NCBI GenBank assembly: GCA_035297145.1
Contig: DATGZN010000026.1
Span: 1-64,000 of the forward strand
Reading direction: 5' to 3'
Source: QHXW01 sp035297145
GTDB lineage: Bacteria > Acidobacteriota > Terriglobia > Bryobacterales > Bryobacteraceae
Length of the DNA: 64,000 bases
Position numbers and translations under genes: made by a program. Below the pieces are notes generated by a model that was not told the DNA's origin, did no database searches, and saw only the letters and a list, made by a program, of their open reading frames with translations. Positions 8,596 through 17,455 of the stretch are shown here, one piece after another; the stretch's first letter is position 1, and the number at the start of each line of letters is the position of its first letter.

Positions 8596-9989
8596 ACAGC
8601 GCGCAGATTACCAACCACGTGATCGAAATCATCTACCTGATCTCGACGGCGCTGTTTGTTCTGTCACTGAAATGGCTGAGCGCGCCGGCGACCGCGCGGC
8701 GAGGTGTTTTGGCGGGCGAGATCGGCATGGCGCTGGCCATCGGGGCCACGCTGCTGCATCGCGGGATCGTGGATTATACGTGGATCGCGATCGCGCTGGT
8801 GGCGGGAACGATCATCGGAATCCCGCTGGGCCTGGTACAGATGACGGCGGTTCCGCAGCGGACCGCGTTGAGCCATGCGTTCGGCGCTCTATGCGTTTCG
8901 CTGGTTGGCACAGCGGAATATTACCAGCTTGCGCCCAACGTGCCGCGGTTCATGATGGCGGTGCTCTCGATGGAGGTCATCCTGGGCAGCCTGACGTTCA
9001 CTGGAAGCCTGATGGCCGCCGGGAAGCTACAGGAGGTGCTGCCGCAGCGGCCCATCACTTACAAGGGGCAGAACATCGTCAACATGTCGCTGCTGGCGAT
9101 TGCCGTGGTTGTAGCCGGGTATCTTGTAATGCATCCGGACCAGACGCGTCTGTTCCCGCTGATTATTGCGATACCGCTTCTATTCGGCGTGCTCATGATC
9201 GTGCCGATCGGTGGCGCCGACATGCCCACCGTCATTTCGCTGCTGAATTCTTATGCGGGTCTATCGGCGGCGGCGATGGGATTTGTTCTCGACAGCAAGC
9301 TGCTGATTATTGCGGGGGCGCTGGACGGATCGTCGGGGTTCATTCTTTCGGTGATTATGTCGAAGGCCATGAACCGGTCGTTCACCAACGTGCTGTTCGG
9401 CGCATTCGGGCAAGTGCAGGCCTCAGCGGCGGGCGCGATTGAGGCGCGGACGGTGCGAACCGCGACCGCGGAAGAAGCCGCCGGGATTCTGGGCGCCGCA
9501 AACTCGGTGGTCATTGTTCCCGGCTATGGCATGGCTGTCGCGCAGGCCCAGCACAAGGTCCGCGAGTTCTATGACGCACTCACCAAGCGCGGCGTCGATG
9601 TGAAGTTTGGCATTCATCCGGTGGCGGGGCGCATGCCGGGGCACATGAACGTGCTGCTGGCCGAGGCCGACATTCCATATGACCGTTTGCTGGATATGGA
9701 TGCGATCAATCCGGAGTTTCCGCAGACCGACGTGGTTCTGGTGATCGGCGCCAACGACGTGACGAACCCGGCCGCGCGGAGCGACAAGAGCAGCCCGATT
9801 TACGGCATGCCGATTTTGGATGTCGACAAAGCGCGCACCGTCATGGTGATCAAGCGCGGCATGAGTCCCGGTTTTGCCGGTATCGACAACGAGCTTTACT
9901 ACCTGGACAAAACGCTCATGCTGTTTGGCGACGCCAAAGCATTTGTGGGCGATATTGTGCGCCAGTTATCCGGAGAAGGGCATGGATAG
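8592..9989 (+). CDS. pntB: NAD(P) transhydrogenase subunit beta
   Basis: A 465-residue beta subunit. About eight or nine membrane helices (residues 1-265) are followed by the soluble NADP(H)-binding domain III, with VVIVPGYGMAVAQAQHKV near residue 310 and GANDVTNPAARSD near 395. It completes the transhydrogenase, which normally uses the proton gradient to make NADPH. Length and motifs fit a full-length enzyme. Confidence 0.94.
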   Translation: MNSAQITNHVIEIIYLISTALFVLSLKWLSAPATARRGVLAGEIGMALAIGATLLHRGIVDYTWIAIALVAGTIIGIPLGLVQMTAVPQRTALSHAFGALCVSLVGTAEYYQLAPNVPRFMMAVLSMEVILGSLTFTGSLMAAGKLQEVLPQRPITYKGQNIVNMSLLAIAVVVAGYLVMHPDQTRLFPLIIAIPLLFGVLMIVPIGGADMPTVISLLNSYAGLSAAAMGFVLDSKLLIIAGALDGSSGFILSVIMSKAMNRSFTNVLFGAFGQVQASAAGAIEARTVRTATAEEAAGILGAANSVVIVPGYGMAVAQAQHKVREFYDALTKRGVDVKFGIHPVAGRMPGHMNVLLAEADIPYDRLLDMDAINPEFPQTDVVLVIGANDVTNPAARSDKSSPIYGMPILDVDKARTVMVIKRGMSPGFAGIDNELYYLDKTLMLFGDAKAFVGDIVRQLSGEGHG

Positions 9990-10208
9990 GGACGTGAGGG
10001 CGGACACGAGCTGGAGGGGATGCTAGAGCAGTGCGTCCCCAGAACGAGGAGTATCCTTCTTCATCGTTGGACGACCACTCCCTTTGGTCGCGGCCCGGCA
10101 AAACAGACCCGCAAACTAGCAGGGAACGTTTCTGAGCCGCGCGCGTAGCAAGCGGTTTGCCCCTTAACAATAAACGCCGCCATTTCGGACGCACTACACT
10201 AGAGCCAT

Positions 10209-11693
10209 ATGCTTCGCAGCCGTCTTGCTCTTTGGCTCAGCATTTTCTTATTTCCACCGCTGGGGCTGGTGCTGTTGTGGAAGCGTGGTGATCTGGGGAT
10301 TCTGCGGCGGATTGCGGGCACGCTGGGAATCGGGATCATCGCGGTCCTGGAACTTTTCTTCGTTTATGGAATGCGCGTGGTGTGGAACGGGGCGTTCTCT
10401 CCGATGACGGTCACATTCGACACGCGCGCCCGGCAGTACTCGCGGCTTGAAGAGAGTCGCGCGCGGCAACGCGCTGAACGGGCGGTGGCAGCGCTCCCTG
10501 TCCAAACTCCGGCAACCGTTCAACCTGCTGCTTACTGGACCGATTTTCGTGGTCCGAATCGCGCCGGAGTCTACGCGGAGACGGAAATCGACACGGAATG
10601 GCCCGCTACGGGTTTGCCGCGCCTGTGGAAGCAGCCGGTCGGTGGCGGATACGCATCGTTCACGGTAGGTGAAGGCCGCGCTTACACCATTGAGCAGCGC
10701 CGGGACAAGGAAGCCGTCACGGCCTATGACTTACAAACGGGCAGGGAACTGTGGGCATTCAGTTATCCGGCGTTGTTCGATGAAGTGCTGGGCGGGGCTG
10801 GGCCGCGCGCCACGCCGGTGTACCACGACGGACTCATTTACGCGCTGGGAGCGAACGGCGACCTGCATTGCCTGAGTGCCAGGAGCGGCACGGTGAAGTG
10901 GTCGAAGAATATTCTGGCGGATAACGAAGCCAAGAACATTCACTGGGCGATGTCCGGCTCGCCGCTAGTGGTAGATGAGAAGGTGATCGTGACGCCGGGT
11001 GGTACAAATGGCAAAAGCCTCGTCGCGTACGACCGTCTGACGGGCCAGCCCGTCTGGCGCGCGCTGAATGATCGGGCGGCGTACACTTCGCCCATCGTGG
11101 CAACGCTCGCCGGCGAGAGGCAGATTGTCTGGATCAGCGGTGAACGCGCCCTGGGGGCATCGATTGAAGACGGTAAACTGCTGTGGGAATTTCCGTTCCC
11201 GGCCCAGATGGATATGAATTGTTCGCAGCCGGTGGTGGTGGATGACGGGCACGTACTGCTTTCATCAGCGCAAGGTCCGGGAGCGGCGCTAATCGAGATC
11301 ACGAAGACGGGGGATGCTTTCGCGGCGCATCCGGTGTGGCAGAACAACCGGCTGAAGAATAAGTTCAACTCGTCGGTGCTGTATCAGGGATACGTATATG
11401 GCTTCGACGAGGCGATCCTGGCGTGCGTGGATGCGAAGACAGGCGAGTTGAAATGGAAGGGCGGGCGCTACGGATATGGGCAATTGCTGCTGGCCGGCGG
11501 ATATCTGATCGTCACTACCGAAGAAGGCGACGTCGTGCTGGTGCGCGCCACGCCGGAAGGCCATCAGGAGATGGCGCGGTTTTCCGCCGTCCAGGGACGG
11601 ACGTGGAACATTCCGGCTATCGACAACGGCCTGCTGCTGGTTCGCAATACTTCCGAGATGGCCTGCTTCCGGCTGGGAAAGCCGGCTCAGTAG
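10209..11693 (+). CDS. membrane-anchored PQQ-propeller (BamB-like) protein
   Basis: A 494-residue protein with two N-terminal membrane helices (about residues 5-22 and 35-60) and a PQQ-like beta-propeller from about residue 110. Blade motifs include YDLQTGRELW, LSARSGTVKWS and YDRLTGQPVW. The opening WTDFRGPNRAGVY is typical of proteins annotated as BamB-like in acidobacteria and planctomycetes. No BAM gene is nearby, so an assembly role is not implied. It ends convergently with the next gene, overlapping by seven bases. Confidence 0.8.
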   Translation: MLRSRLALWLSIFLFPPLGLVLLWKRGDLGILRRIAGTLGIGIIAVLELFFVYGMRVVWNGAFSPMTVTFDTRARQYSRLEESRARQRAERAVAALPVQTPATVQPAAYWTDFRGPNRAGVYAETEIDTEWPATGLPRLWKQPVGGGYASFTVGEGRAYTIEQRRDKEAVTAYDLQTGRELWAFSYPALFDEVLGGAGPRATPVYHDGLIYALGANGDLHCLSARSGTVKWSKNILADNEAKNIHWAMSGSPLVVDEKVIVTPGGTNGKSLVAYDRLTGQPVWRALNDRAAYTSPIVATLAGERQIVWISGERALGASIEDGKLLWEFPFPAQMDMNCSQPVVVDDGHVLLSSAQGPGAALIEITKTGDAFAAHPVWQNNRLKNKFNSSVLYQGYVYGFDEAILACVDAKTGELKWKGGRYGYGQLLLAGGYLIVTTEEGDVVLVRATPEGHQEMARFSAVQGRTWNIPAIDNGLLLVRNTSEMACFRLGKPAQ

Positions 11694-12634
11694 CGGCGGA
11701 CTGCGGCGGTCAACACTTCTTCGGTCACCCACGCTCCCGGTAACGCTGAGACGCCGGTTGATCGAAGCGGCGCGTTATCCAGCACCGCGGTGACGAAGTT
11801 CTGTATGCAGGGATAATGCAAGTTTTCGTGCGTGGGTAGGTGTTCCTGTCCGCCGGGGTATACAATTGATGGGCCATTGAGCGGCGTCAAATCCATCTCG
11901 CCGTCAGTGCCGCGAATTCGAAATTCATCACGCGGCACCCGCGAGTGCCAGCGGACGTCCACTACTCCACGGACGCCATTTTCGTATTCGATGAGCACGG
12001 TAGCGTTGTCCTCCACATCGATGGTTTGGACCAGAGTGGAGAAATGGCCCGTCGCCCTCGCGGGTTTGCCGAAAAGATAGTTCATCAGGTCGATGCGATG
12101 TGAGGCGATGTCGTAGAGCGGCCCGCCGCCGGCCATCCTCGGGTCGGTGAGCCAGCTTCGGGCGCCATTAGCATCGAGCCAATCATGCGATGTGGCTTCG
12201 GCGAAGACCACGCGGCCGATCGCGCCGGCAGCGATCAACTCCAGCGCACGGTTCACCTTCGGATACATGCGGCGGTAGTAGGCGATGCCCAAGAGGCACC
12301 CGGTTTGTTCCGCGGCGGCCTGCATCCGACACGCCTCAGCATAATCGAGCGCCATGGGCTTCTCGCAGAGGACGTGCTTGCCGGTATACAAACACGCTAT
12401 GGTCTGTGGCGCATGCAGGAAAACAGGGGTGGCGACGTAAACGGCGTTGGCATCGGATTGCGCCAGCGCGTCATCGAGGTTCGTCCAGCTTCGAACGCCG
12501 TATGAGGCGGCCTTTACCGGATTGCGCGTGACAATGCCCGCCAGGCAGCTGCGCGGTTCCGCCAGAATGGCCGGCAGAACGCGCTTAGTGGTGATGTCGC
12601 CGATGCCGACGACCAGCCAGGAGACCAGATCCAC
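11687..12634 (-). CDS. Gfo/Idh/MocA family oxidoreductase, soluble
   Basis: A 315-residue oxidoreductase starting at GTG 12634, seven bases after the stop of the upstream Gfo/Idh gene, so probably translationally coupled. Motifs are WLVVGIGDITTKRVLPAIL (Rossmann), CEKPMALDYAEACRM and HRIDLMNYLFG. The frame extends to 12700 but that part would overlap the upstream gene and shows no ribosome site. Together with its exported neighbour it suggests paired processing of a sugar-like substrate. Confidence 0.86.
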   Translation of the reverse strand: MDLVSWLVVGIGDITTKRVLPAILAEPRSCLAGIVTRNPVKAASYGVRSWTNLDDALAQSDANAVYVATPVFLHAPQTIACLYTGKHVLCEKPMALDYAEACRMQAAAEQTGCLLGIAYYRRMYPKVNRALELIAAGAIGRVVFAEATSHDWLDANGARSWLTDPRMAGGGPLYDIASHRIDLMNYLFGKPARATGHFSTLVQTIDVEDNATVLIEYENGVRGVVDVRWHSRVPRDEFRIRGTDGEMDLTPLNGPSIVYPGGQEHLPTHENLHYPCIQNFVTAVLDNAPLRSTGVSALPGAWVTEEVLTAAVRRY

Positions 12635-12641
12635 GTGACGT

Positions 12642-14150
12642 TTACGTGAGCGTCCAGCCTTTGCGGAAGGTCGGCTTGAGGTATTTATTAGCTTCCGCAT
12701 TGTTGGTGAACTTCATCTTGGCCGCGTCCCACTCAAGCTTTCCTTCGACGCGCAACGCGATTACACCGAGCAGCATCCACTCCACGAATGGGCTTGCAAC
12801 ATTGAAATTGGAACAAGCCGGATCGCCGCCCTTGCAGGCGCGAATCCAGTCGCGGTAATGGCCCGGGGAGCGCGTTAGGAACTCCGGCGGGAACTGATAG
12901 TCGCGCATCTTCTCCACCGGGATGAGGCGCGTCTGCTCGCCATAGGTGCCGGTGGTGATCATGCCTTTGTCGCCGATGAATAGACTGCCGTCGGGCGGCG
13001 GAGTTCTGAGCTCGCTTTCCGATTCGTCCTTGTTTTTTTCGAATGCCTCCCAGTCAAAAACGCGGCCGACGTAGCCGGTGTGCGGCCTTGGCGGCATCTG
13101 CCCCTGCGCGGCAGCGGGCCGTCTCCACGGCAGGTCGCCCAAAAGCTCACCCTCAGGCACACCGGGAATTCTGGGCGTCTCCTTCAGGCCGTCGTGCCAG
13201 AACAGTTTCACGGGGGGCATGTCGCCGCGGGCTGGGAAGTCGTAGCGGATCACCGATTTCACGGGGAACATGAAATCGCTGAGGCCTTCTTTGTGGATGC
13301 ATTCCACGCTCAGCGGAGCGCCCAACTGGAGTGCGAGATTCGGTGCGCCAAGAATGTGGCAGGCCATGTCGCCCAAGGCTCCGCAGCCGAAGTCGTAAAA
13401 GCCGCGCCAATTTTCCGGCTGGTAGAAGTACCCGCCTATTGGCGACTTGTAATCCGGCCCGCCCGACGTGTACGGGCGTTTTTCGGCGATGCCCAGCCAC
13501 AGGTCCCAATCGAGCGTTTCCGGCGCCGGCTCCGACGGCGGAATTACGGTGAGGCCTTGCGGCCAGATGGGACGGTCGGTCCAGGCATGCACCTCCGTCA
13601 CGTTGCCGATCTCGCCCGCCCAGATCATTTCGGCCGCTTGGCGCGTGCCTTCGTTCGAATAGCCCTGGTTGCCCATCTGCGTGGCGACCTTGTACTTGTT
13701 CGCGGCTTCCATCAACTGGCGGGCTTCCCAAACTGTGCGGGTCAGCGGTTTTTGCACATAGACATGCTTGCCGCGCTCCATGCACCACATGGCCGCTGTG
13801 GCGTGCATGAAATCCGGGATGGCCACGATGACGGCGTCGATGCCGTTTCCCTGCTCATCCAGCATTCGCCGGAAGTCTTTGTACTTGGGAACCTTCTCGT
13901 ACTGCTTGAACTTCTGCTCGGCTCGCTTGTCATCCACATCGCAGAGCGCAACGATGTTCTCCAAGGCACACCCGCTGATGTCGCTCGAGGCCTTGCCGCC
14001 GGCGCCGATGGAGGCGATGTTGAGTTTCTCGTTGGGCGATTTGTAGCCCAGCGCGCGCAGCGAGGGAACCGTTCCGAATCCTGCGGCAGGAACCGCGCCG
14101 GCAAATAGTGAGCCGAAGAAGAAATGGCGTCTTGTGAAGTTGTAGGCCAT
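12642..14150 (-). CDS. Tat-exported Gfo/Idh/MocA oxidoreductase
   Basis: A 502-residue oxidoreductase with a twin-arginine signal (TRRHFFFGSLFAGAVPAAGFG), implying folding with its cofactor before export. The Rossmann region is IASIGAGGKASSDISGCA, and the conserved KPLTRTVWEARQL follows near residue 130. The C-terminal half is the long form seen in exported acidobacterial and planctomycete members. GAGGGGG precedes the ATG. Substrate unknown. Confidence 0.88.
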   Translation of the reverse strand: MAYNFTRRHFFFGSLFAGAVPAAGFGTVPSLRALGYKSPNEKLNIASIGAGGKASSDISGCALENIVALCDVDDKRAEQKFKQYEKVPKYKDFRRMLDEQGNGIDAVIVAIPDFMHATAAMWCMERGKHVYVQKPLTRTVWEARQLMEAANKYKVATQMGNQGYSNEGTRQAAEMIWAGEIGNVTEVHAWTDRPIWPQGLTVIPPSEPAPETLDWDLWLGIAEKRPYTSGGPDYKSPIGGYFYQPENWRGFYDFGCGALGDMACHILGAPNLALQLGAPLSVECIHKEGLSDFMFPVKSVIRYDFPARGDMPPVKLFWHDGLKETPRIPGVPEGELLGDLPWRRPAAAQGQMPPRPHTGYVGRVFDWEAFEKNKDESESELRTPPPDGSLFIGDKGMITTGTYGEQTRLIPVEKMRDYQFPPEFLTRSPGHYRDWIRACKGGDPACSNFNVASPFVEWMLLGVIALRVEGKLEWDAAKMKFTNNAEANKYLKPTFRKGWTLT

Positions 14151-14272
14151 GGGAAGACCCCCTCAATATATTACGCCTGCCGCGTGGCCGGCCGCTGATG
14201 GCCGCGATCCGCACGTTTGGTGTTAACCCGTACGCCCGTACTGCGTAACTAGTGGCAGAAGGGAGTATGACA

Positions 14273-15169
14273 ATGGCAACGGCGCGGATGAGGCGGATCT
14301 TGGGACTGGGAGCGATCGCAACCTGTATCAGTATCTGGCAGCCGTCACCGGGTTGGGCGCAGAAAGTCCATGATGGCTCGGCTGGGCAATCGGCGACAGT
14401 ATTGACAGTCGAACAGCCGGACGCCGAGCGAACCAAGAATGAATTGTCTCAGCTGCTGGAACATTATCCGCCGGCGTTGCGGAACGTCCTGGCGCTCGAT
14501 CCGAGTCTGGCTGCAAACCAATCATACATGGCGCCTTATCCAGGCTTGGTCAATTTTCTGAACGCACATCCCGAAATTGCGCGCAATCCATCGTTCTACC
14601 TGGGCGAAGCCAGGTTTTCTCGCGTGAATCAAGATCCCGCCGCGCAGACCATCGAGCTGTGGAGGTCGGTATTAGATGGCATGGGCCTATTTGCCGGATT
14701 TAGCCTGGCGTTCGGCGTGCTCGTCTGGCTGATTCGGACGCTCGTGGATTATAGAAGGTGGAGCCGGCTCGCCAAGGTGCAGACCGACGTTCATACAAAA
14801 ATCCTCGACCGGTTCACGGCCAATGACGATCTGCTCGCTTATATCCAGTCACCGGCTGGGTCGAAATTTCTGCAATCTTCTCCGATCATGTTGGATGCTG
14901 GTTCACGAACCATGGGCGCGCCGCTAGGGCGTATTCTCTGGTCTGTGCAAGGCGGTGTGGTGCTGGTCGCGGGCGGCATCGGGCTGCAGACCGTGAGCAG
15001 CCGTGTGGCGGATGCTTCCTCGCAGCCTCTCCATGCGCTGGGCGTGCTCGGCATCGCGCTCGGCCTCGGGTTTCTGGTTTCGGCGATAATCTCATTTGTG
15101 ATCTCTCAACGGCTGGGATTGATCGAACCGGCGACCCGGACGCCGCGAGCCGATATGCCGAGCGCCTAG
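14273..15169 (+). CDS. membrane protein of ECF sigma operon
   Basis: A 298-residue protein with an N-terminal signal, a periplasmic segment containing HPEIARNPSFYLGEARF (about residues 98-114), and three membrane helices near residues 140, 225 and 260. ATG 14273 is preferred over GTG 14252 and ATG 14267 because AAGGGAG at 14259-14265 has a 7-base spacing to it. It lies eight bases before an ECF sigma gene and is probably the first gene of that operon. Its role may be sensing or signal input; I recognise no named domain. Confidence 0.75.
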   Translation: MATARMRRILGLGAIATCISIWQPSPGWAQKVHDGSAGQSATVLTVEQPDAERTKNELSQLLEHYPPALRNVLALDPSLAANQSYMAPYPGLVNFLNAHPEIARNPSFYLGEARFSRVNQDPAAQTIELWRSVLDGMGLFAGFSLAFGVLVWLIRTLVDYRRWSRLAKVQTDVHTKILDRFTANDDLLAYIQSPAGSKFLQSSPIMLDAGSRTMGAPLGRILWSVQGGVVLVAGGIGLQTVSSRVADASSQPLHALGVLGIALGLGFLVSAIISFVISQRLGLIEPATRTPRADMPSA

Positions 15170-15177
15170 AGCTCTCT

Positions 15178-15756
15178 ATGCTTCGCGACACCACGTTCAA
15201 CGATGTCAGCCGCGATTACACCCTGGACGACGCCTGTCCAAGCTTTGTGATGGATGAGGAGTCATTCCGTGCGTTTTACGACCGGACGGCGCGCGGTGTG
15301 TGGGCGTATCTGGCGCGGGTCACTGGGGATCGTCAACTGGCGGACGATCTGCTTCAGGAGACGTTCTATCGCTTTCTGCGCGCAGCCGCGACGTATGACA
15401 GCGAAACCCATCGGCGGAATTCGCTCTTTCGGATTGCTACCAATCTGGCGCGGGATGCGCGGCGTCGGAGCATCATTCGGGCTCCGTTCAGCTCAGTGGG
15501 CGAAGAGATCGAGCGCGTTCCTTCCGCCGATGATGCCGGCACAACCGAGCGCAAGACCGATGTCAACCGCGCCATGTCGCATCTGAAGCCCCAGGAACGG
15601 GCCATGTTGTGGCTGGCATATGCCGAGGGAGCTTCGCATCGCGAAATCGCCGACATGCTGGGCTTGCGTCCGGCCAGTCTGAAACCTCTGTTGTTTCGCG
15701 CGCGGCGCCGGCTGGCAACGTTGCTGGGTCGCGCGCCGATCGAGGAGGAGTTGTGA
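15178..15756 (+). CDS. ECF RNA polymerase sigma factor
   Basis: A 192-residue group IV sigma factor. Region 2 is about residues 25-95 (DRQLADDLLQETFYRFLRA), and region 4 is about 125-180 (GASHREIADMLGLRPASLKPLLFRARRRL). The stop overlaps the GTG of the anti-sigma gene (GTGA, 15753-15756). It probably directs transcription of its own operon and envelope genes; the stimulus is unknown. Confidence 0.92.
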   Translation: MLRDTTFNDVSRDYTLDDACPSFVMDEESFRAFYDRTARGVWAYLARVTGDRQLADDLLQETFYRFLRAAATYDSETHRRNSLFRIATNLARDARRRSIIRAPFSSVGEEIERVPSADDAGTTERKTDVNRAMSHLKPQERAMLWLAYAEGASHREIADMLGLRPASLKPLLFRARRRLATLLGRAPIEEEL

Positions 15757-16262
15757 CGAGGGTGGAGTGCGAGTTCGAATCAGAGGTGCTGTCGGCGGCG
15801 CTACAATCCCGCTGGCCCGAGCGGGCGGAGGCGCAGTTGCGCGCGCACGTGGCATCGTGTGCGATCTGCTCCGACGTTATCGCTGTCGCCGGCGCACTGG
15901 ACGAGGCTCGCGACGACATGCACGCGTGTGCGGTGGTTCCCGATTCCGGCCGTGTGTGGTGGCTGGCGCAGCTTCGTGCCCGCCGTCAGGCCACAGAAAC
16001 CGCTGGACGTCCCATCACCGCCGCCCAAGTGATCGCACTCGCAGCGGCGATGGGCTTGCTCGGCGCCTGCTTCGGGGCGACATCCAAGTGGTTTCAGTCG
16101 TCGCTTGGGTGGTTTGCGTCAAGCATTGCCGGGCTCAGGATTCCTGCGTTGCTGCCCTCTGCGTTTGCTCTCGTGGCAGAACACGGCGCGTTGGTCCTCG
16201 CCATGGCTGCGATTGTCTTGGTTGTGCCCGCTGCCATCTACTTTACGATGCTCAGAGACTAG
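15753..16262 (+). CDS. zinc-finger anti-sigma factor
   Basis: A 169-residue membrane protein starting at GTG 15753, with GAGGAGGAG just upstream. The N-terminal cytoplasmic part has the zinc anti-sigma signature H32-x3-C36-x2-C39, and two hydrophobic segments follow (about residues 90-110 and 145-165). It should hold the preceding sigma factor at the membrane until a signal arrives. The longer frame from 15609 lies inside the sigma gene and is not used. Confidence 0.82.
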   Translation: MTRVECEFESEVLSAALQSRWPERAEAQLRAHVASCAICSDVIAVAGALDEARDDMHACAVVPDSGRVWWLAQLRARRQATETAGRPITAAQVIALAAAMGLLGACFGATSKWFQSSLGWFASSIAGLRIPALLPSAFALVAEHGALVLAMAAIVLVVPAAIYFTMLRD

Positions 16263-16287
16263 CGCATCACTGATTCCGGGGCGGTGG

Positions 16288-16293
16288 TACAAT
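16288..16293 (+). promoter_or_regulatory. candidate -10 box TACAAT
   Basis: TACAAT ends eight bases before ATG 16302, which has no Shine-Dalgarno sequence. The spacing would give a leaderless mRNA. No clear -35 is visible. Confidence 0.35.
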
Positions 16294-16301
16294 CTCCCCA
16301 A

Positions 16302-17423
16302 ATGCCAACGGCGCATGCCGCAGAGCGCATTCCCGCTCCGGATCAAGCGTTGCCCAAGCCCGCTACACCGCAGCGTTATCTTGCGCTTGATGCGTACCGC
16401 GGCTTTATCATGCTCATGCTGGTGTCGGGAGGGTTTGGCATCACCGAGTTAGCCAAGCGCCGGCCGGCATTCGCGGGCATCGCCAGTCAATTCGACCACA
16501 TGCCGTGGGAATGGATCGCGTTCTGGGACCTGATCCAGCCCGCGTTTATGTTCATGGTGGGCGTGGCGATGCCGTTCGCGCTGGCCCGCCGCAGGGAACA
16601 GGGCGCAACGGAACGGCAACTGTTCTGGCACGTGGTCGCCCGGAGTTTTCGGCTGATTCTGATGAGCCAGATCCTGATCTCCATCGGAGAAGGACGGCTG
16701 AGTTTCCAGCTCATCAACGTGCTGGCGCAGGTCGGAATCACGTACTTTCTTGCCTACCTCATCATGCAGCTCCGGTTCCGCTGGCAAGCGATCATTGCCG
16801 CGGCGATCCTGGTTGGCTACTGGGCGCTGTTTGTTGCGTTCCCGGGGAAGGAAGGGCCGTTCCTTTCCATGACCACCAACGTCGGCGCGGTCATTGACAA
16901 ATTCGTCTTCGGGCATGCGAACGACGACAACTGGACCACGATCAACTTCCTGACCAGCACGGTTACAACGCTCTTTGGTGTATGGACCGGCCAACTTCTG
17001 CAAAGCGCCCGATCACACGCGGAGAAGATGCGAATCATCGCGATCTCGGCTGTGGTCTGCCTCGCGCTCGGATGGATCATTCATCCCTGGAACCCGATCA
17101 TCAAACGCATCTGCACGACGTCATTCACGATCTACAGCACGGGATGGATTTTACTGATGCTGCTGGCGTTCTATTGGCTGGTTGAAGTGAAGGGCTACCG
17201 CAAGTGGACCTTTCCGCTCGTAGTGATCGGTGCGAATTCGATCTTCGTCTACTCGCTGCACATGTTGTTGCAGGGATGGCTGAGGCAGGCGGTTGACGTA
17301 TTCACGTTCAAATTTGCCTGGCTGGGCGATTTCGCGCCCGTGGCCCAGTCCTGCGCGCTTCTGCTGGTGACGTGGTACTTGTGTTACTGGCTCTACCAGC
17401 GAAAGATCTTCCTGAAGCTGTAG
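16302..17423 (+). CDS. DUF5009/HGSNAT-like multi-pass membrane protein
   Basis: A 373-residue membrane protein with about ten helices. The start of the first helix, RYLALDAYRGFIMLMLVSGGF, and the motif WEWIAFWDLIQPAFMFMVGVA match the DUF5009 / heparan-alpha-glucosaminide N-acetyltransferase-like family, which moves acyl groups across membranes. ATG 16302 is preferred; an in-frame GTG at 16284 exists. The acceptor is not known. Confidence 0.83.
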   Translation: MPTAHAAERIPAPDQALPKPATPQRYLALDAYRGFIMLMLVSGGFGITELAKRRPAFAGIASQFDHMPWEWIAFWDLIQPAFMFMVGVAMPFALARRREQGATERQLFWHVVARSFRLILMSQILISIGEGRLSFQLINVLAQVGITYFLAYLIMQLRFRWQAIIAAAILVGYWALFVAFPGKEGPFLSMTTNVGAVIDKFVFGHANDDNWTTINFLTSTVTTLFGVWTGQLLQSARSHAEKMRIIAISAVVCLALGWIIHPWNPIIKRICTTSFTIYSTGWILLMLLAFYWLVEVKGYRKWTFPLVVIGANSIFVYSLHMLLQGWLRQAVDVFTFKFAWLGDFAPVAQSCALLLVTWYLCYWLYQRKIFLKL

Positions 17424-17455
17424 GGCAAGGCAGACCTCGCCGGCGGTCTCGAAGA

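Noticed and set aside
9916..10194. Minus-strand frame of 92 codons
   Set aside because: Overlaps the end of pntB antisense, with no recognisable protein features.
13080..14108. Plus-strand frame of 342 codons
   Set aside because: Antisense to the Tat-exported Gfo/Idh gene.
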